From: Cohnella lupini
GTDB taxonomy: Bacteria > Bacillota > Bacilli > Paenibacillales > Paenibacillaceae
Assembly: GCF_003386205.1 (NCBI RefSeq)
Contig: NZ_QRDY01000012.1
Location: 62,001-126,000 of the forward strand
Reading direction: 5' to 3'
Length of the DNA: 64,000 nucleotides
In this document: positions 26,319-35,279 of the stretch, one piece after another
Layout: every line of letters starts with the position of its first letter
Position numbering within the stretch: position 1 is the stretch's first letter
Program-made: the position numbers and the translations under genes
The notes under the pieces: generated by a model
The model's database searches: none
The model's input: only the letters and a program-made list of their open reading frames with translations
Told to the model about the DNA's origin: nothing

Positions 26319-29300
26319 CTAGAACCCGCGAAGTCGTTGCTCGAACTTCATTCGTTTCATCAACGATTTGTACACCTGATCCGCCAGTTGATCCGGATCA
26401 AGCTGCGGCAAGGCGCTGATTGCCCTCTGCAACTGCTCCTGATTGATTTCCTGAACGGGCGTCTCCGCCGTGGCCATGCTAGATGGAGCCTGTTCAGCCG
26501 GTGCGGCTTCGCGTGCATTGCGGCGCAGATCCATCGACGGAGTCTGGGAATGCTCACCCGCTGTTCCCTCGCTAGCGGTCACGATTGGGGCTTCGCTACC
26601 TCGAGCGCCTTTCGCCGCCGTCAAGGCATATGAAAACTTAACGCTGGGCTGGAGTATAACCGGTGTTCCTTGCAGCGGTTCATCATGGCTCGGAGTACCC
26701 GGAATCGTCGTCCTCGTCGGCGAAATCGGCCGGTGCTGCCCGATTGGCATCACGTTCCGGCGAACCAACTGCCGCGTATTCGAGGCCGACATCGAAGCTC
26801 CCGGTGCCGAAGGTCGATCATCCGTCCGTACTCTTCTTGACGATTGAACAAGGGGTACGACGACACCACTACGAACGGCTGGTGATTGCGATTCCGCCGA
26901 ACGAGTCTCGTTATTCGCCATGGAAGAATCGGTAGATTGAATCCGACCCCGTTCAAAAGATCCGTTCGCGGGACGAGGGCTTCTTCGCACCAGTTGAGCT
27001 CTGGCGGACGGAGCGCTCCACACCGCCGCCTCTTCGCCGTCCGAAGATATGCGCCCGAGGCTCCGGGTTGAAGTTGCGCCTGACCTGATCGTCGCCGGGT
27101 ACCGGGCTTCCGTTTGTGCTAATGAACCCTGGCTAGATTGTCTTGAGTTCTTCGGGTTATTTTCATTCCTGCGTATAGTCGTACGTATAGTCGCACTCAT
27201 AGGCAAAATCGATGAGGGCATTCGTCTAATGAGCCTCGATGGAGTCCGAACTCCCTGACTCCGCCAAACACCTGGTACCGCCGCCGCTTCCGAAGACGAT
27301 TCCGGAGAAGATTCCGTACCGATTGTCTCGTCCCTTAAAGGCGAAGACGGTTCAGCGTTCAGGACGTTGCCATTATGAGACGTTGGTTTCGTCGAGAGTT
27401 GAACCTCTTCCGTAATTTGCGGCGATGCCTCGCTACGATGGATCATTCCTGACTTACCATCGTCGATCCCTGGCCTCTTGCTTACATCTAGAACCGTTTC
27501 CTTCACCGCTCCCGATAGCATTGAAGTCGGCGTTCCTGATAATGTTGGAGTCGGCTTTCCAGATAGCATTGAAGATGGAGTCGGATAAGTGAACTTCGTA
27601 CGCTGGTCGATTCCATTGCCTAGAATCGAGGCCGAAGAATGAATATTCCTCTCTCGTGCATTCGACGTGGCAGTGGGAGAAGATTGCAAGTCCGGTTTTA
27701 ACGGCAAGTTCGTTCCAATGGATCTGTTCCTCTTATTCATGCGATGCAGTTTAATAGAGTCCGGCACCGACTTAGCCGCCATGCGTTGCAGCAGGACTGG
27801 CGTACGATTCGAGGCTGCCGTGTTGCCGATCGATCTAGCTCTTGCGGTTATATTCGATGGCGTCGCTTTGATCAAACCTGCAATCCTCGAAGCCATTTCT
27901 CCGATGATTCCCGGCGCGGCGAGTACATTCCCTTCCGCTGGACTTCGGGGGTCGGTCCCGTTATTATCGGGAACCTTGCGCGAACGTTGAGCTAGTTCCG
28001 CGGACTTTCTCAATAGAAATGCCTTCTTAGGTTGGTCGCGAAGTTCGATCGCTCTCTGTGCCAGTCGATACTGGATAGACGATATTGGCAACGACGATTC
28101 CGGCTTCTGCTTACTATCCATACTTTTAAGCAAAGTTCTCATGTCCTTGCGTTGGACAAAAGGAATAGCTTCGCGATTCGTCTGTCTAACGTACCGCGCC
28201 ATGACCGGGCCGGTTGGCTCGAATGTCCGGGGAATCTCGGACGCCGAGACCTCGTTCCGTCGCGTTCGTTCGCCATTAAGGTAACCGATTTCCGAATGCC
28301 TCTCGGTGTTCTCTCTGTTATGCCGAGCTTGATTCGCAACGCTCTCGGTTTGCTCCGCCCCCAAGCTTATCTTTATCATTCGCGGAGATAGCTTCAGAGA
28401 GCCCGGTCTTAAGCGCAATTCGCTTTCCGTCCGTTGGAGATAGGGATTGATCTCGGAGAGAATATCGCCTGTTAGTAGGCTTTGAGTATTCCCCTCGCGG
28501 ACAATCCCCCGGTTATTGCCTTCCCTCTTAGCCATGCTGGCCTTTTCTTGATCCGCGATCCGCCGAAGAATCAAGCGCAGAGGCGCGGACTCTTTCAGGC
28601 TAACCGTGTCGCCGCTAAGCTTGTCGCCCGTTTCGATCAGAGGCTTGTACAGCTTCCACTCGACTTGCTTCCGATCCGAAGAGGCTAGGATCGAAAAGGT
28701 TCCAGAGGCAACGGTCGCAGTGTATGCTTCTAGGATTTCCGGTTCCATGACCGGAGGAACGGATAAGGACCGCACCTCGTGATTGATAGCCGGATACTTT
28801 TGAGAAATTTCCCCCTCAGCCAACATTCGACCGGGATTTCCTGCTTGCGATAACCTGTATGATCTTGCACCCGCTCCGGCTTCCATAGCCTTAGTTGCAT
28901 TCTCTGCTTGGATTCTCCGCAGATTAAGCTTTCGATTGATCAAAATAACGTTAGCGGAGTCGGCTACTCCCTTATTCCGCGGTGCCAATCCGGTCGCTTG
29001 TTCCAAAATCGGAAGCGGCGATAGCTTCGGTTTCTTCACGACGTCGCGTTGAGGCAACGATTTTGACGTTCGAATATCCGTCTTGCGAGCGTTGCCGATA
29101 CGACGAAATACGATGTTCGCGGTCGCGATGATCGGCCATGCAACATTGCTTGCGATTCTTTTCGCGAGAGCGTTCTTGCCATTATTTCGTCGGGAGGATA
29201 AACCGGCAGTTTCTACCGATTGCGAGTCGGTCGACTCCGGCGCTTGTGCTTGCCTTAACCTGGTTTCATCGCCAACTCCCGTGATTGCCATATCGAAGCC

Positions 29301-30095
29301 CTCATTCGCCTGAGGTTCCTTTAGCGGGTTCATCGGCGAGTTGACGTTGTCGGAGTTTTGCCTATTTGGTCCAGCATTAGTATTCGTATTAGCTACAGAT
29401 TTCCTTATACTCTTCGAACTAGCATCCACTTGACCGGAACTCCGAGGATGCGATGCCCGTTCGGCTTGTACCGGCGAAGGTCCGTTTATAGCTTGCTCTC
29501 TTAAACGACGCTGTTCGAGGATAATCCGGTCTACTTCCCGAAGCTCGACGATTCGCCTTTCGACGATTCTATCTCGATCGACGGGTTTATCGCGTTCTAC
29601 TATTCTCTCCCGATCGACGGGTTTATCGCGTTCTACTATTCTCTCCCGATCGACGGGTTTATCGCGTTCGACGATCCTGTTCCGTTCGACGATTCTATCG
29701 CGATCGACAGCCTTGTCTCTGTCGACAACCTTTTCTCGTTCCACGATTTTCTCGCGTTCTACGACAATTCTTTTTTCGACGACTATCTCTCGTTCAACGA
29801 TACGTTCCTTCTCGACAACGCGTTCCCGATCGACCGTCCGGGTTTCCTTTACGGTTACGATAGGAGCAACCGCCGGCTTATGAATCGGAGCCTGAGTAGC
29901 ATTATATAAAGAGCGGGGGAAGGGATTGCGGACGGCCTTACGGCCTTCTTTGGACGCTACCCTGAAAATCAAGGGCGAACCGCTTTTGACGCCGCGGCGG
30001 ATGGGTCCGTACTTGCCGGATATGGTGTTCGCGAACCATTCATGGGTTACCTTCAAATTAGCTGCGGGTTTATTCCACTCAATGATACGTCGCAT
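26319..30095 (-). CDS. 1258-residue disordered, repeat-containing injection-system protein
   Basis: The ATG is well placed behind GGGAGGGAGG. Residues about 1-80 are basic with hydrophobic patches. Residues about 82-200 are an almost uninterrupted charged helix with V-E-R-E-K-I repeats and three perfect 12-residue units RIVERDKPVDRE. The remaining ~1000 residues are rich in Ser, Arg, Asn, Pro and Thr and look disordered. The last 40 residues form a hydrophobic helical module (ALPQLDPDQLADQVYKSLMK) like short C-terminal helices I recall in other eCIS proteins. It lies between the second tube gene and LysM, and no other protein here could be a tape measure. I infer a ruler, tube-lumen filler or cargo scaffold; a cell-surface protein is unlikely because there is no signal peptide. 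The family is not recognised. Confidence 0.65.
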   Translation of the reverse strand: MRRIIEWNKPAANLKVTHEWFANTISGKYGPIRRGVKSGSPLIFRVASKEGRKAVRNPFPRSLYNATQAPIHKPAVAPIVTVKETRTVDRERVVEKERIVEREIVVEKRIVVEREKIVEREKVVDRDKAVDRDRIVERNRIVERDKPVDRERIVERDKPVDRERIVERDKPVDRDRIVERRIVELREVDRIILEQRRLREQAINGPSPVQAERASHPRSSGQVDASSKSIRKSVANTNTNAGPNRQNSDNVNSPMNPLKEPQANEGFDMAITGVGDETRLRQAQAPESTDSQSVETAGLSSRRNNGKNALAKRIASNVAWPIIATANIVFRRIGNARKTDIRTSKSLPQRDVVKKPKLSPLPILEQATGLAPRNKGVADSANVILINRKLNLRRIQAENATKAMEAGAGARSYRLSQAGNPGRMLAEGEISQKYPAINHEVRSLSVPPVMEPEILEAYTATVASGTFSILASSDRKQVEWKLYKPLIETGDKLSGDTVSLKESAPLRLILRRIADQEKASMAKREGNNRGIVREGNTQSLLTGDILSEINPYLQRTESELRLRPGSLKLSPRMIKISLGAEQTESVANQARHNRENTERHSEIGYLNGERTRRNEVSASEIPRTFEPTGPVMARYVRQTNREAIPFVQRKDMRTLLKSMDSKQKPESSLPISSIQYRLAQRAIELRDQPKKAFLLRKSAELAQRSRKVPDNNGTDPRSPAEGNVLAAPGIIGEMASRIAGLIKATPSNITARARSIGNTAASNRTPVLLQRMAAKSVPDSIKLHRMNKRNRSIGTNLPLKPDLQSSPTATSNARERNIHSSASILGNGIDQRTKFTYPTPSSMLSGKPTPTLSGTPTSMLSGAVKETVLDVSKRPGIDDGKSGMIHRSEASPQITEEVQLSTKPTSHNGNVLNAEPSSPLRDETIGTESSPESSSEAAAVPGVWRSQGVRTPSRLIRRMPSSILPMSATIRTTIRRNENNPKNSRQSSQGSLAQTEARYPATIRSGATSTRSLGRISSDGEEAAVWSAPSARAQLVRRSPRPANGSFERGRIQSTDSSMANNETRSAESQSPAVRSGVVVPLVQSSRRVRTDDRPSAPGASMSASNTRQLVRRNVMPIGQHRPISPTRTTIPGTPSHDEPLQGTPVILQPSVKFSYALTAAKGARGSEAPIVTASEGTAGEHSQTPSMDLRRNAREAAPAEQAPSSMATAETPVQEINQEQLQRAISALPQLDPDQLADQVYKSLMKRMKFEQRLRGF
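29575..29682 (-). repeat. Three 36-bp in-frame tandem repeats
   Basis: Near-identical 36-base units start at 29575, 29611 and 29647 within the 1258-residue gene. They encode the 12-residue unit RIVERDKPVDRE (about residues 139-174). The near-perfect DNA identity suggests recent expansion or slippage, so copy number may vary between strains. Confidence 0.8.
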
Positions 30096-30164
30096 CCTTC
30101 ATCCTCCCTCCTTCCCGTTTTCCGCAATGAGCTCAAAGCTAGCTAATTTCCTGCTTGTTATTAC

Positions 30165-30611
30165 CTAGGGACGGAATATCGTCTTGATGCCGTTGTGCAC
30201 GAGCTCGACCGTCTCGATGGCCACTTCGCTTGTCGCGGCATTCAGGCTTGGACCCGTCCATTTCGTGGGATAGGCATCAAAAAAATTCCAACGGCAAAGC
30301 TCTGCCCCGTCTTGCTTATACAAAATGATGGAACCGCTCTTGCGAGACACGGTACCTAAGGAAGATTGCGAGTACCAATTCCAAAGTTCCTGAGAGGAGG
30401 ATAATCCCCTTCGCAATACGATCGGAGAGTTCCTGACGCCTTTGGGTAGCCGATGAACGTAGCCGTTCACTCCACCCTCGCGTATTTCCTCGTATTCGAT
30501 CTGCGATTCCAGTCCCTGAACCTCCGAGAAGCCGGCTACCAACATGCCGTCCAGCTCGACAACGAAGCGAAACGCTCCGTTCACTTTGTGATTGCTTGCG
30601 GCTACCGTCAC
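30165..30611 (-). CDS. Inner tube protein 2 (Afp5/Afp1-like, T4 gp19 fold)
   Basis: 148 residues, GTG start behind AGAGGTGA. Family blocks: GAFRFVVELDGMLVAGFSEV near the N-terminus, then GGVNGYVHRLPKGVRNSPIV, and EVAIETVELVHNGIKTI at the end. These match the T4-like tail tube family whose hexamers form the inner tube. It differs from the other tube protein in this operon (31536-31970) and stands nearer the baseplate genes, so it may form the tube segment next to the baseplate, as Afp5 does. It starts nine bases after the stop of the DUF6760-like gene. Confidence 0.9.
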   Translation of the reverse strand: MTVAASNHKVNGAFRFVVELDGMLVAGFSEVQGLESQIEYEEIREGGVNGYVHRLPKGVRNSPIVLRRGLSSSQELWNWYSQSSLGTVSRKSGSIILYKQDGAELCRWNFFDAYPTKWTGPSLNAATSEVAIETVELVHNGIKTIFRP

Positions 30612-30620
30612 GTTCCGTCG

Positions 30621-30872
30621 TCACCTCTTTCCGAACACGTCGAATACGTTCTGCTTATCCGGCTCGTCGTTTAGCTTCCGATTGATCTTCGATATTTCGT
30701 CGCACCATCGCCGGCGTTCGCGATGATCCATGTTCATGACGTCATCATGGGCCCAATGGAAATAATAGGCGATAAAGCCGACTTCCTCGTAGAGCCGCTC
30801 AGGCGAATTCCCTACGAGAGGCCCTCCGTTACGGATAAAAAATCGACTTCCACCTCGAACTCGTGATCGCAT
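30621..30872 (-). CDS. Small DUF6760-like injection-system protein
   Basis: About 83 residues, with the conserved block PERLYEEVGFIAYYFHWAHD and HRERRRWCDEISKINRKLND, typical of a small protein encoded between tube genes in eCIS-like loci (DUF6760, recalled from memory). The start is unclear. The ATG at 30872 used here has no ribosome binding site and overlaps the upstream gene by 61 bases. A perfect GGAGG lies seven bases before an in-frame GTA codon, just upstream of the conserved block. Translation may be coupled or use an unusual start. The role is unknown; a tail-assembly chaperone partner is plausible because the preceding gene is chaperone-like. Confidence 0.65.
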   Translation of the reverse strand: MRSRVRGGSRFFIRNGGPLVGNSPERLYEEVGFIAYYFHWAHDDVMNMDHRERRRWCDEISKINRKLNDEPDKQNVFDVFGKR

Positions 30873-31192
30873 TTCGGACAAGCGGTATGCAGCTTAGGCG
30901 CTTCCATGTCGTTGATCTGACGGTACAGATTTTGCAAGTACGCCAGATCGGCAGTGAATAGCTTCTCTATCGTTTTCGTATCTACGTGCTTCACGTCCCC
31001 AAGTCGGGTAATGACGCGAGCTAAAAGAATAATAGAAAGGTAACCCGGATTTTGCTGTACCCGCGGATCGCGCATCGGCAATATCTCATCCGCCGCCGTA
31101 GCCAGTCTCATAACGCCGCGCTTGTGCAGCGTGCCGCTATCGTCGACATATCCTCTAGGCAATTCGAAGTCGTATTCCGTTTGAAAAGCCAT
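30812..31192 (-). CDS. Tail assembly chaperone-like protein with CxxC motif
   Basis: 126 residues from the ATG at 31192, 11 bases after AGGAG; an in-frame GTG 12 bases earlier abuts the AGGAG. The N-terminal block FQTEYDFELPRGYVDDSGTL and ATAADEILPMRDPRVQQNPG are hallmarks of a small protein found between the tube genes of eCIS and related tails. The C-terminus carries CPKCDHEFEVEVDFL, a single CxxC that could bind zinc as a dimer. By position and size it resembles phage tail assembly chaperones that guide the tape measure. Its 3' end overlaps the next gene, as often seen with tail chaperone pairs, but I see no clear slippery sequence. Confidence 0.65.
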   Translation of the reverse strand: MAFQTEYDFELPRGYVDDSGTLHKRGVMRLATAADEILPMRDPRVQQNPGYLSIILLARVITRLGDVKHVDTKTIEKLFTADLAYLQNLYRQINDMEAPKLHTACPKCDHEFEVEVDFLSVTEGLS

Positions 31193-31307
31193 GACAAGTT
31201 TCACTCCTAACTCGTTATATAAAAAAGGAAAACAAGAGAGAGGGCCTCCCTTGTCGGTAAATCGCTATTCTATTGGCGCAATTGCAACCGCGATATAGCT
31301 TATTGCA

Positions 31308-31446
31308 ATAGCGTTACGGCATAACGCTATGTCGGTACTTGCTTAAAGTACCGCGTGAATAACGTTATCTCCTAACGTTATTGCCGGGTTGAGCCTCGAA
31401 ATTCGGCTCTTTATCGCGCAATAGCGTTATCTAGCAACGCTATTGC
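31308..31446. repeat. Intergenic hairpin array C inside the injection-system operon
   Basis: Three strong hairpins with related stems lie in the gap 31205-31535: ATAGCGTTA/TAACGCTAT (31308-31330), AATAACGTTA/TAACGTTATT (31358-31382) and GCAATAGCGTT/AACGCTATTGC (31418-31446). Their centres are 51 and 62 bases apart. Smaller stems GGTACTT/AAGTACC and GAGCC/GGCTC lie between. The array follows the main tube gene and precedes the chaperone gene, where partial termination or processing would let sheath and tube be made in excess. Confidence 0.75.
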
Positions 31447-31535
31447 GACGAAAGGAGTCGGAACGATACGAATACCGCTACCGTTAAACTTTATTGTTAC
31501 CCCGTTTCAAGAAGTCCGAAGTGGGGTATTAAACA

Positions 31536-31970
31536 TTATGCCGTGCGGGTCATGCCCTCATGAGCAAGCTCGAGCAGCTCGATGGCCACTTCCGCGCCCG
31601 ATCCGTTAAAGCCCGGAGCGGTATAACGGGTAGGCCATGCTTCGATAACCTGCCAAGTAGCCACGTCTCCGCCTTCGTCATCGATGGCGATAATCGTAAC
31701 CGTTTTGCGTTCGATCGTGCCTTCCAGACACTCTTGAACCCACTCGTATAATTCCATGGATTCCGTAGAGCCCCACTTAAGCGTGATATTGCCGTAACGC
31801 GCTAAGCCCGGAAGCTTGCGGGGGGTAATGACTTCATTGCCTTCCCGATATTGCACGACGTCGAATGAAGCGTCGAACCCGGCTACTTCGCTGAAGCCGG
31901 CTTGTTCCAATCCTTCAATCTCCACACGGAATCTAAAATTGCGATACGGATCATTACGTTCTCCTGGCAT
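31536..31970 (-). CDS. Inner tube protein 1 (Afp1-like, T4 gp19 fold)
   Basis: 144 residues, ATG behind GGAAGGGG. Conserved blocks of the tail-tube family: RNFRFRVEIEGLEQAGFSEV, GNEVITPRKLPGLARYGNIT, WGSTESMELYEWVQECLEG and a final EVAIELLELAHEGM. It follows the sheath gene by 32 bases, the usual sheath-tube pairing, and is likely the major tube subunit along the length of the particle. Hairpin array C begins soon after its stop. Confidence 0.92.
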   Translation of the reverse strand: MPGERNDPYRNFRFRVEIEGLEQAGFSEVAGFDASFDVVQYREGNEVITPRKLPGLARYGNITLKWGSTESMELYEWVQECLEGTIERKTVTIIAIDDEGGDVATWQVIEAWPTRYTAPGFNGSGAEVAIELLELAHEGMTRTA

Positions 31971-32002
31971 GGGTATCCCCTTCCGTTCAATTTATATTCG
32001 GC

Positions 32003-33715
32003 TTATTCGGATCCTGTTTTCTGAGTGATGCGGAAGACGACGAACTCGGCCGGTTTAACCGGCGCTACGCCGATTACGCAGATAAGGCGACCGTTGTCGA
32101 TATCGTCTTGCGTCATCGTGCTGCGTCCGATATCGATGTAGAACGCTTCGCCGGCGCTGCTGCCCATCAATGCGCCATCGCGCCAGATCCGGGTAAGGAA
32201 AGCGTCGATCGTCCGTTGAACGCGAGCCCATAGCTGTTCGTTATTCGGCTCGAACACGACCCAGTTGGTGCCGCCTTTGATCGATTCTTCCAAGAAGATG
32301 AACAAACGGCGTACGTTGACGTACTTCCACAGCGTATTGGAGGAAGCCGTTCTAGCGCCCCATACGCGAATGCCTTGTCCCGTGAAAGAACGGATCAAGT
32401 TTACGCCCGCAGGATTCAGGATGTCTTGTTCGCCTTTGTTGTATTGAACGTCCAGGCCGACTACGCCGCGCAACACTTCGTTGGCAGGCGCTTTTTGCAC
32501 GCCGCGTGAATTGTCGGAACGGGAATAGATCCCCGCGATCGTTCCTGAAGGAGGAACGAAAATGTTTCTCTTGTCGAGCGGGTCGAACACGGATAACCAA
32601 GGATTATAAAGAGCGCAATAGCTGGAATCGAACAGGTTGCGATGAGTCATGACGTCCGCGACTTTCGTCTTCTCGCGCGGAATATCCAAGATCGCGAACC
32701 GGCTTCCCAAGTTCTCGCAATGCGCGACTAGAGACAATTGCACGTTGGCATCCGTAACTCCCGGAATCGCCATGATGCTTACTACGTCGTTATCGATGAA
32801 CGCTTGAATTCCCGTACGGCGACCCGGACCGCGATCTTCTCCCATGAAATCGGAAGCCGCGATACCCGAAACGGAACCGTCCGTTCCTCCCGCGAGCACG
32901 AACTCGACTTTGCCTTCGGTACCGATACCGGCTACCGAATCGAAAGGATGAGTCGCATCCGTCGAAGTGACTAATGCCCGAACGTTGACCAAGTTGGAAC
33001 GTCCCGCCACTTTCTCCACGTATGTCGGCGCTTCAGGGTTAAGGGATACCTTCTCGAAGCTTTCCACTTCGTCGCTATAGATCACGTGAAGGGAAAACTC
33101 GCAAGTGGACAATACTTTTGTCGGTAACAGCGCCTCGTCAACCACATTGCCGGACAATTCGTCCGCAAGCTCGATTACGTTACCTTGCACGCTGACGATG
33201 CGATTGTATTGCGTTTCTCCGCCCGCATTGAATGCAACGACGTCGCCCGCATAGAATCCGCCCGCGTTTTTCACGCGATAGCGCTTATCCGTAACTTCAT
33301 AGATTTGAGTCTTTGCTTTGCTTGCATCCGTAATAACGACCTTTACCAAGTTGCCCCATGCTCCGGGATTCTTGGTCGTGATGCTCAACTTCTCGGAAAC
33401 CGAACCCACGTTGGTTGCCAATTGCGCATCCGACGGTGCGACGCGCATGACGTAACAACGGGAACCGCCGTTCGTGAAGAATTGATCTACCGCGTACGCT
33501 AGGTAGCGATAACTTCCGAACGCGCTTTCGGACAAGTAAGAACCGAAATTACGTTGAAAATCGGCAGGACTAGTAATGAGCAACGGCAATCCTTCAACCG
33601 CACCCCGTTGCGCCAGCCCGATGAAACCGGCCGTGCTCGTGCTTACGCCGTCGAGCGGCTTAGAACCGCTCTCGAATTCCTCTACGTACACCCCAGGCGA
33701 CAAATACTCTGCCAT
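32003..33715 (-). CDS. Contractile sheath protein (Afp2-4-like)
   Basis: 570 residues from the ATG at 33715 (MAEYLSPGVYVEEFESGSKP); an in-frame GTG six codons earlier is less likely. The N-terminal arm and GVSTSTAGFIGLAQRGAVEG are classic tail-sheath features. The C-terminal region (IRVWGARTASSNTLWKYVNV, ICVIGVAPVKPAEFVVFRIT) matches the conserved sheath handshake domain. Afp/PVC loci carry three sheath paralogues; only one is present here, as in simpler eCIS types. Sheath contraction drives the tube through a target membrane. A possible own promoter with a shared motif lies at 33799-33811. Confidence 0.92.
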   Translation of the reverse strand: MAEYLSPGVYVEEFESGSKPLDGVSTSTAGFIGLAQRGAVEGLPLLITSPADFQRNFGSYLSESAFGSYRYLAYAVDQFFTNGGSRCYVMRVAPSDAQLATNVGSVSEKLSITTKNPGAWGNLVKVVITDASKAKTQIYEVTDKRYRVKNAGGFYAGDVVAFNAGGETQYNRIVSVQGNVIELADELSGNVVDEALLPTKVLSTCEFSLHVIYSDEVESFEKVSLNPEAPTYVEKVAGRSNLVNVRALVTSTDATHPFDSVAGIGTEGKVEFVLAGGTDGSVSGIAASDFMGEDRGPGRRTGIQAFIDNDVVSIMAIPGVTDANVQLSLVAHCENLGSRFAILDIPREKTKVADVMTHRNLFDSSYCALYNPWLSVFDPLDKRNIFVPPSGTIAGIYSRSDNSRGVQKAPANEVLRGVVGLDVQYNKGEQDILNPAGVNLIRSFTGQGIRVWGARTASSNTLWKYVNVRRLFIFLEESIKGGTNWVVFEPNNEQLWARVQRTIDAFLTRIWRDGALMGSSAGEAFYIDIGRSTMTQDDIDNGRLICVIGVAPVKPAEFVVFRITQKTGSE

Positions 33716-33798
33716 GTTACCCGGTTTCTCCACTCATACGACGCGATGCATGTTTCTTCTAGTTGTTCGTATGGGGAAAACCAGTTCCTCCTCTCTAT

Positions 33799-33811
33799 TA
33801 ATAGGTTTATC
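33799..33811 (-). promoter_or_regulatory. Shared motif GATAAACCTATTA upstream of the sheath gene
   Basis: On the minus strand GATAAACCTATTA lies about 84 bases before the sheath ATG, directly after TTGACG. The same 13 bases occur in the opposite orientation at 35320-35332, upstream of the DUF4255 gene. A looser copy (TATAAACCATATT) lies at 37816-37828, upstream of the AAA+ gene. It may be a regulator site common to the injection-system promoters, or part of a promoter; no -10 box fits TTGACG at standard spacing. Confidence 0.4.
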
Positions 33812-33882
33812 AAATCGTCAACCGGAAACGCTTTGCCCTAGAGCATTCCGCCCAATCAACGTCACGCACGACTTCATCTTTC

Positions 33883-34680
33883 CTACAGACGGACGGGCTC
33901 CATCCGTACCACCCGGCCGCCCTCCGCCGTCCAAACAGCGTTCCAAGTCCGGTCTCCGGCCACGATTTCCACGTGAACCGGACATACGGCGGGCAATAGC
34001 CCTCTGAAAGGGATGACGGCCATTCCGTTCTTGTCGCTTAAGGTCCGGACGGCAGGCAACAATCTCGTTCCGCGGTTCCATATCCGGGTAAACGGCCGTT
34101 CAAGCACGAGAACGGAAGCGTCGCCTTGCAGATCGGTCATGTAACCCCAATCCATAGCCGTTCCTTCTTTGTCGCGCAATACGAACGAGTCTCCCGGCAT
34201 CAGCTTGCCATTACCCGGAGAAATCCGGATACGCAAGCTTTCTCCGTCGGTTTTCTCCTCGGCCAATCTCCCTCTAACGGCGGCTTCGTCGTCTATGTAA
34301 GCCGACAATTGCGCTCCCTGTAGAGGCACGCCTAATCCGTCGCATACTTTGACGGCGAGTCCCGTTGCGGCCATGGGCGGAACATAAACGCCGTTAGGCA
34401 TCAAGCTTACGGTGAATATCGGAAGTTCGAGACCCGACTCCGGCAATTCGATTTCTTTGCGGTATTCCAAATATGTAGATGATGCGATAACCAAAGTGCA
34501 GGTTTTCCCGGGATAGTCCAGGAATGCATAGCTGCCATCCGAAGTCCGAATGGGCTTGCGGTCCGTTTCCGCGAGCGATACTCGTATGGAGGAAACGCCC
34601 GGCGTATAACCCGTCCAAGCATCGACGGGCTTTACGACTAAGGAACAACGGGTAACGAACGTTCTTTCCGCCCGGATCAA
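33883..34680 (-). CDS. Beta-rich injection-system-associated protein of unknown function
   Basis: 265 residues. The TTG start overlaps the TGA of the DUF4255 gene (TTGA), with GGAGG nine bases upstream. Three beta-sandwich-like segments are apparent (RCSLVVKPVDAWTGYTPGVS; VCDGLGVPLQGAQLSAYI; SDKNGMAVIPFRGLLPAVCP), resembling carboxypeptidase-regulatory or Ig-like folds that decorate surfaces. No enzyme motif and no signal peptide are seen. Its coupling to the terminator-like gene and position before the sheath suggest a structural or decoration role on the particle. Confidence 0.6.
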   Translation of the reverse strand: MIRAERTFVTRCSLVVKPVDAWTGYTPGVSSIRVSLAETDRKPIRTSDGSYAFLDYPGKTCTLVIASSTYLEYRKEIELPESGLELPIFTVSLMPNGVYVPPMAATGLAVKVCDGLGVPLQGAQLSAYIDDEAAVRGRLAEEKTDGESLRIRISPGNGKLMPGDSFVLRDKEGTAMDWGYMTDLQGDASVLVLERPFTRIWNRGTRLLPAVRTLSDKNGMAVIPFRGLLPAVCPVHVEIVAGDRTWNAVWTAEGGRVVRMEPVRL

Positions 34681-35279
34681 GAACCTCCGCCTCCCTTGTC
34701 GCGCAACGTGATATTGCGCTCCAGGACGCGCGGTCCAGGCTTCACGCGGTTGGATTCCAGCAAAACCGGTCCTACGCGGTAAGCGAGCGACAGCTTGTAC
34801 GGATTATCCCCGAACTGCCATTGCTGCATAAGCTGCTCCGTGCTGAAGTTCTCCGCGGTAACGCGCAATTCCTCGTTGTTCTCCGCGAGCGTCCCTTCCA
34901 AATACGGGCTGCGCAACACGGAGTTGTCGTACAATACTTGCATCGCCTTGCCTAAGACGCGATGCTCGTCCAAGGTTCGGGTATGCAGATCGGCAGTCGA
35001 ATGCGCAGTCAGGATAAAATGAAGATCGATCGCAAGCGGGGGATATCTAAGTACGCCGCCTTGAGGCTGCATTTCGTTCCGTCTTGCTTCTCCGTTCTCC
35101 CGAATGCTACCCAGGTAGAGAGAGAGAACAAAGTCGCCCTTGTCGACTGGAGAGGCCATGCCGATCAAGTCCGGTCGAGGCACGGGATCCGGAGACAGCT
35201 GCTCCCGAAGCAGCTTCAACAGGCTGGAGCCGACATCCGCGATAACGGTATATCCTCCGATGAGAGCTCCTCCTTCCAC
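34677..35279 (-). CDS. DUF4255/Pvc16-like tail terminator protein (Afp16)
   Basis: Up to 200 residues. The core GYTVIADVGSSLLKLLREQL near the N-terminus, VLSLYLGSIRENGEARRNEM, PPLAIDLHFILTAHSTADLH and EHRVLGKAMQVLYDNSVL match the DUF4255 (Pvc16 N-terminal) family, which caps the distal end of the tube and sheath. Start problem: the GTG at 35279 has no ribosome binding site. A perfect AAGGAGG stands seven bases before an in-frame ATC at 35261, which is where family members usually begin as far as I recall. An ATC start is possible. The frame ends overlapping the 265-residue gene. Confidence 0.8.
   Translation of the reverse strand: MEGGALIGGYTVIADVGSSLLKLLREQLSPDPVPRPDLIGMASPVDKGDFVLSLYLGSIRENGEARRNEMQPQGGVLRYPPLAIDLHFILTAHSTADLHTRTLDEHRVLGKAMQVLYDNSVLRSPYLEGTLAENNEELRVTAENFSTEQLMQQWQFGDNPYKLSLAYRVGPVLLESNRVKPGPRVLERNITLRDKGGGGS

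Noticed and set aside
30621-31192. Programmed frameshift between the chaperone-like and DUF6760-like frames
   Set aside because: The frames overlap as in phage tail chaperone pairs, but no convincing slippery sequence was found in the overlap.
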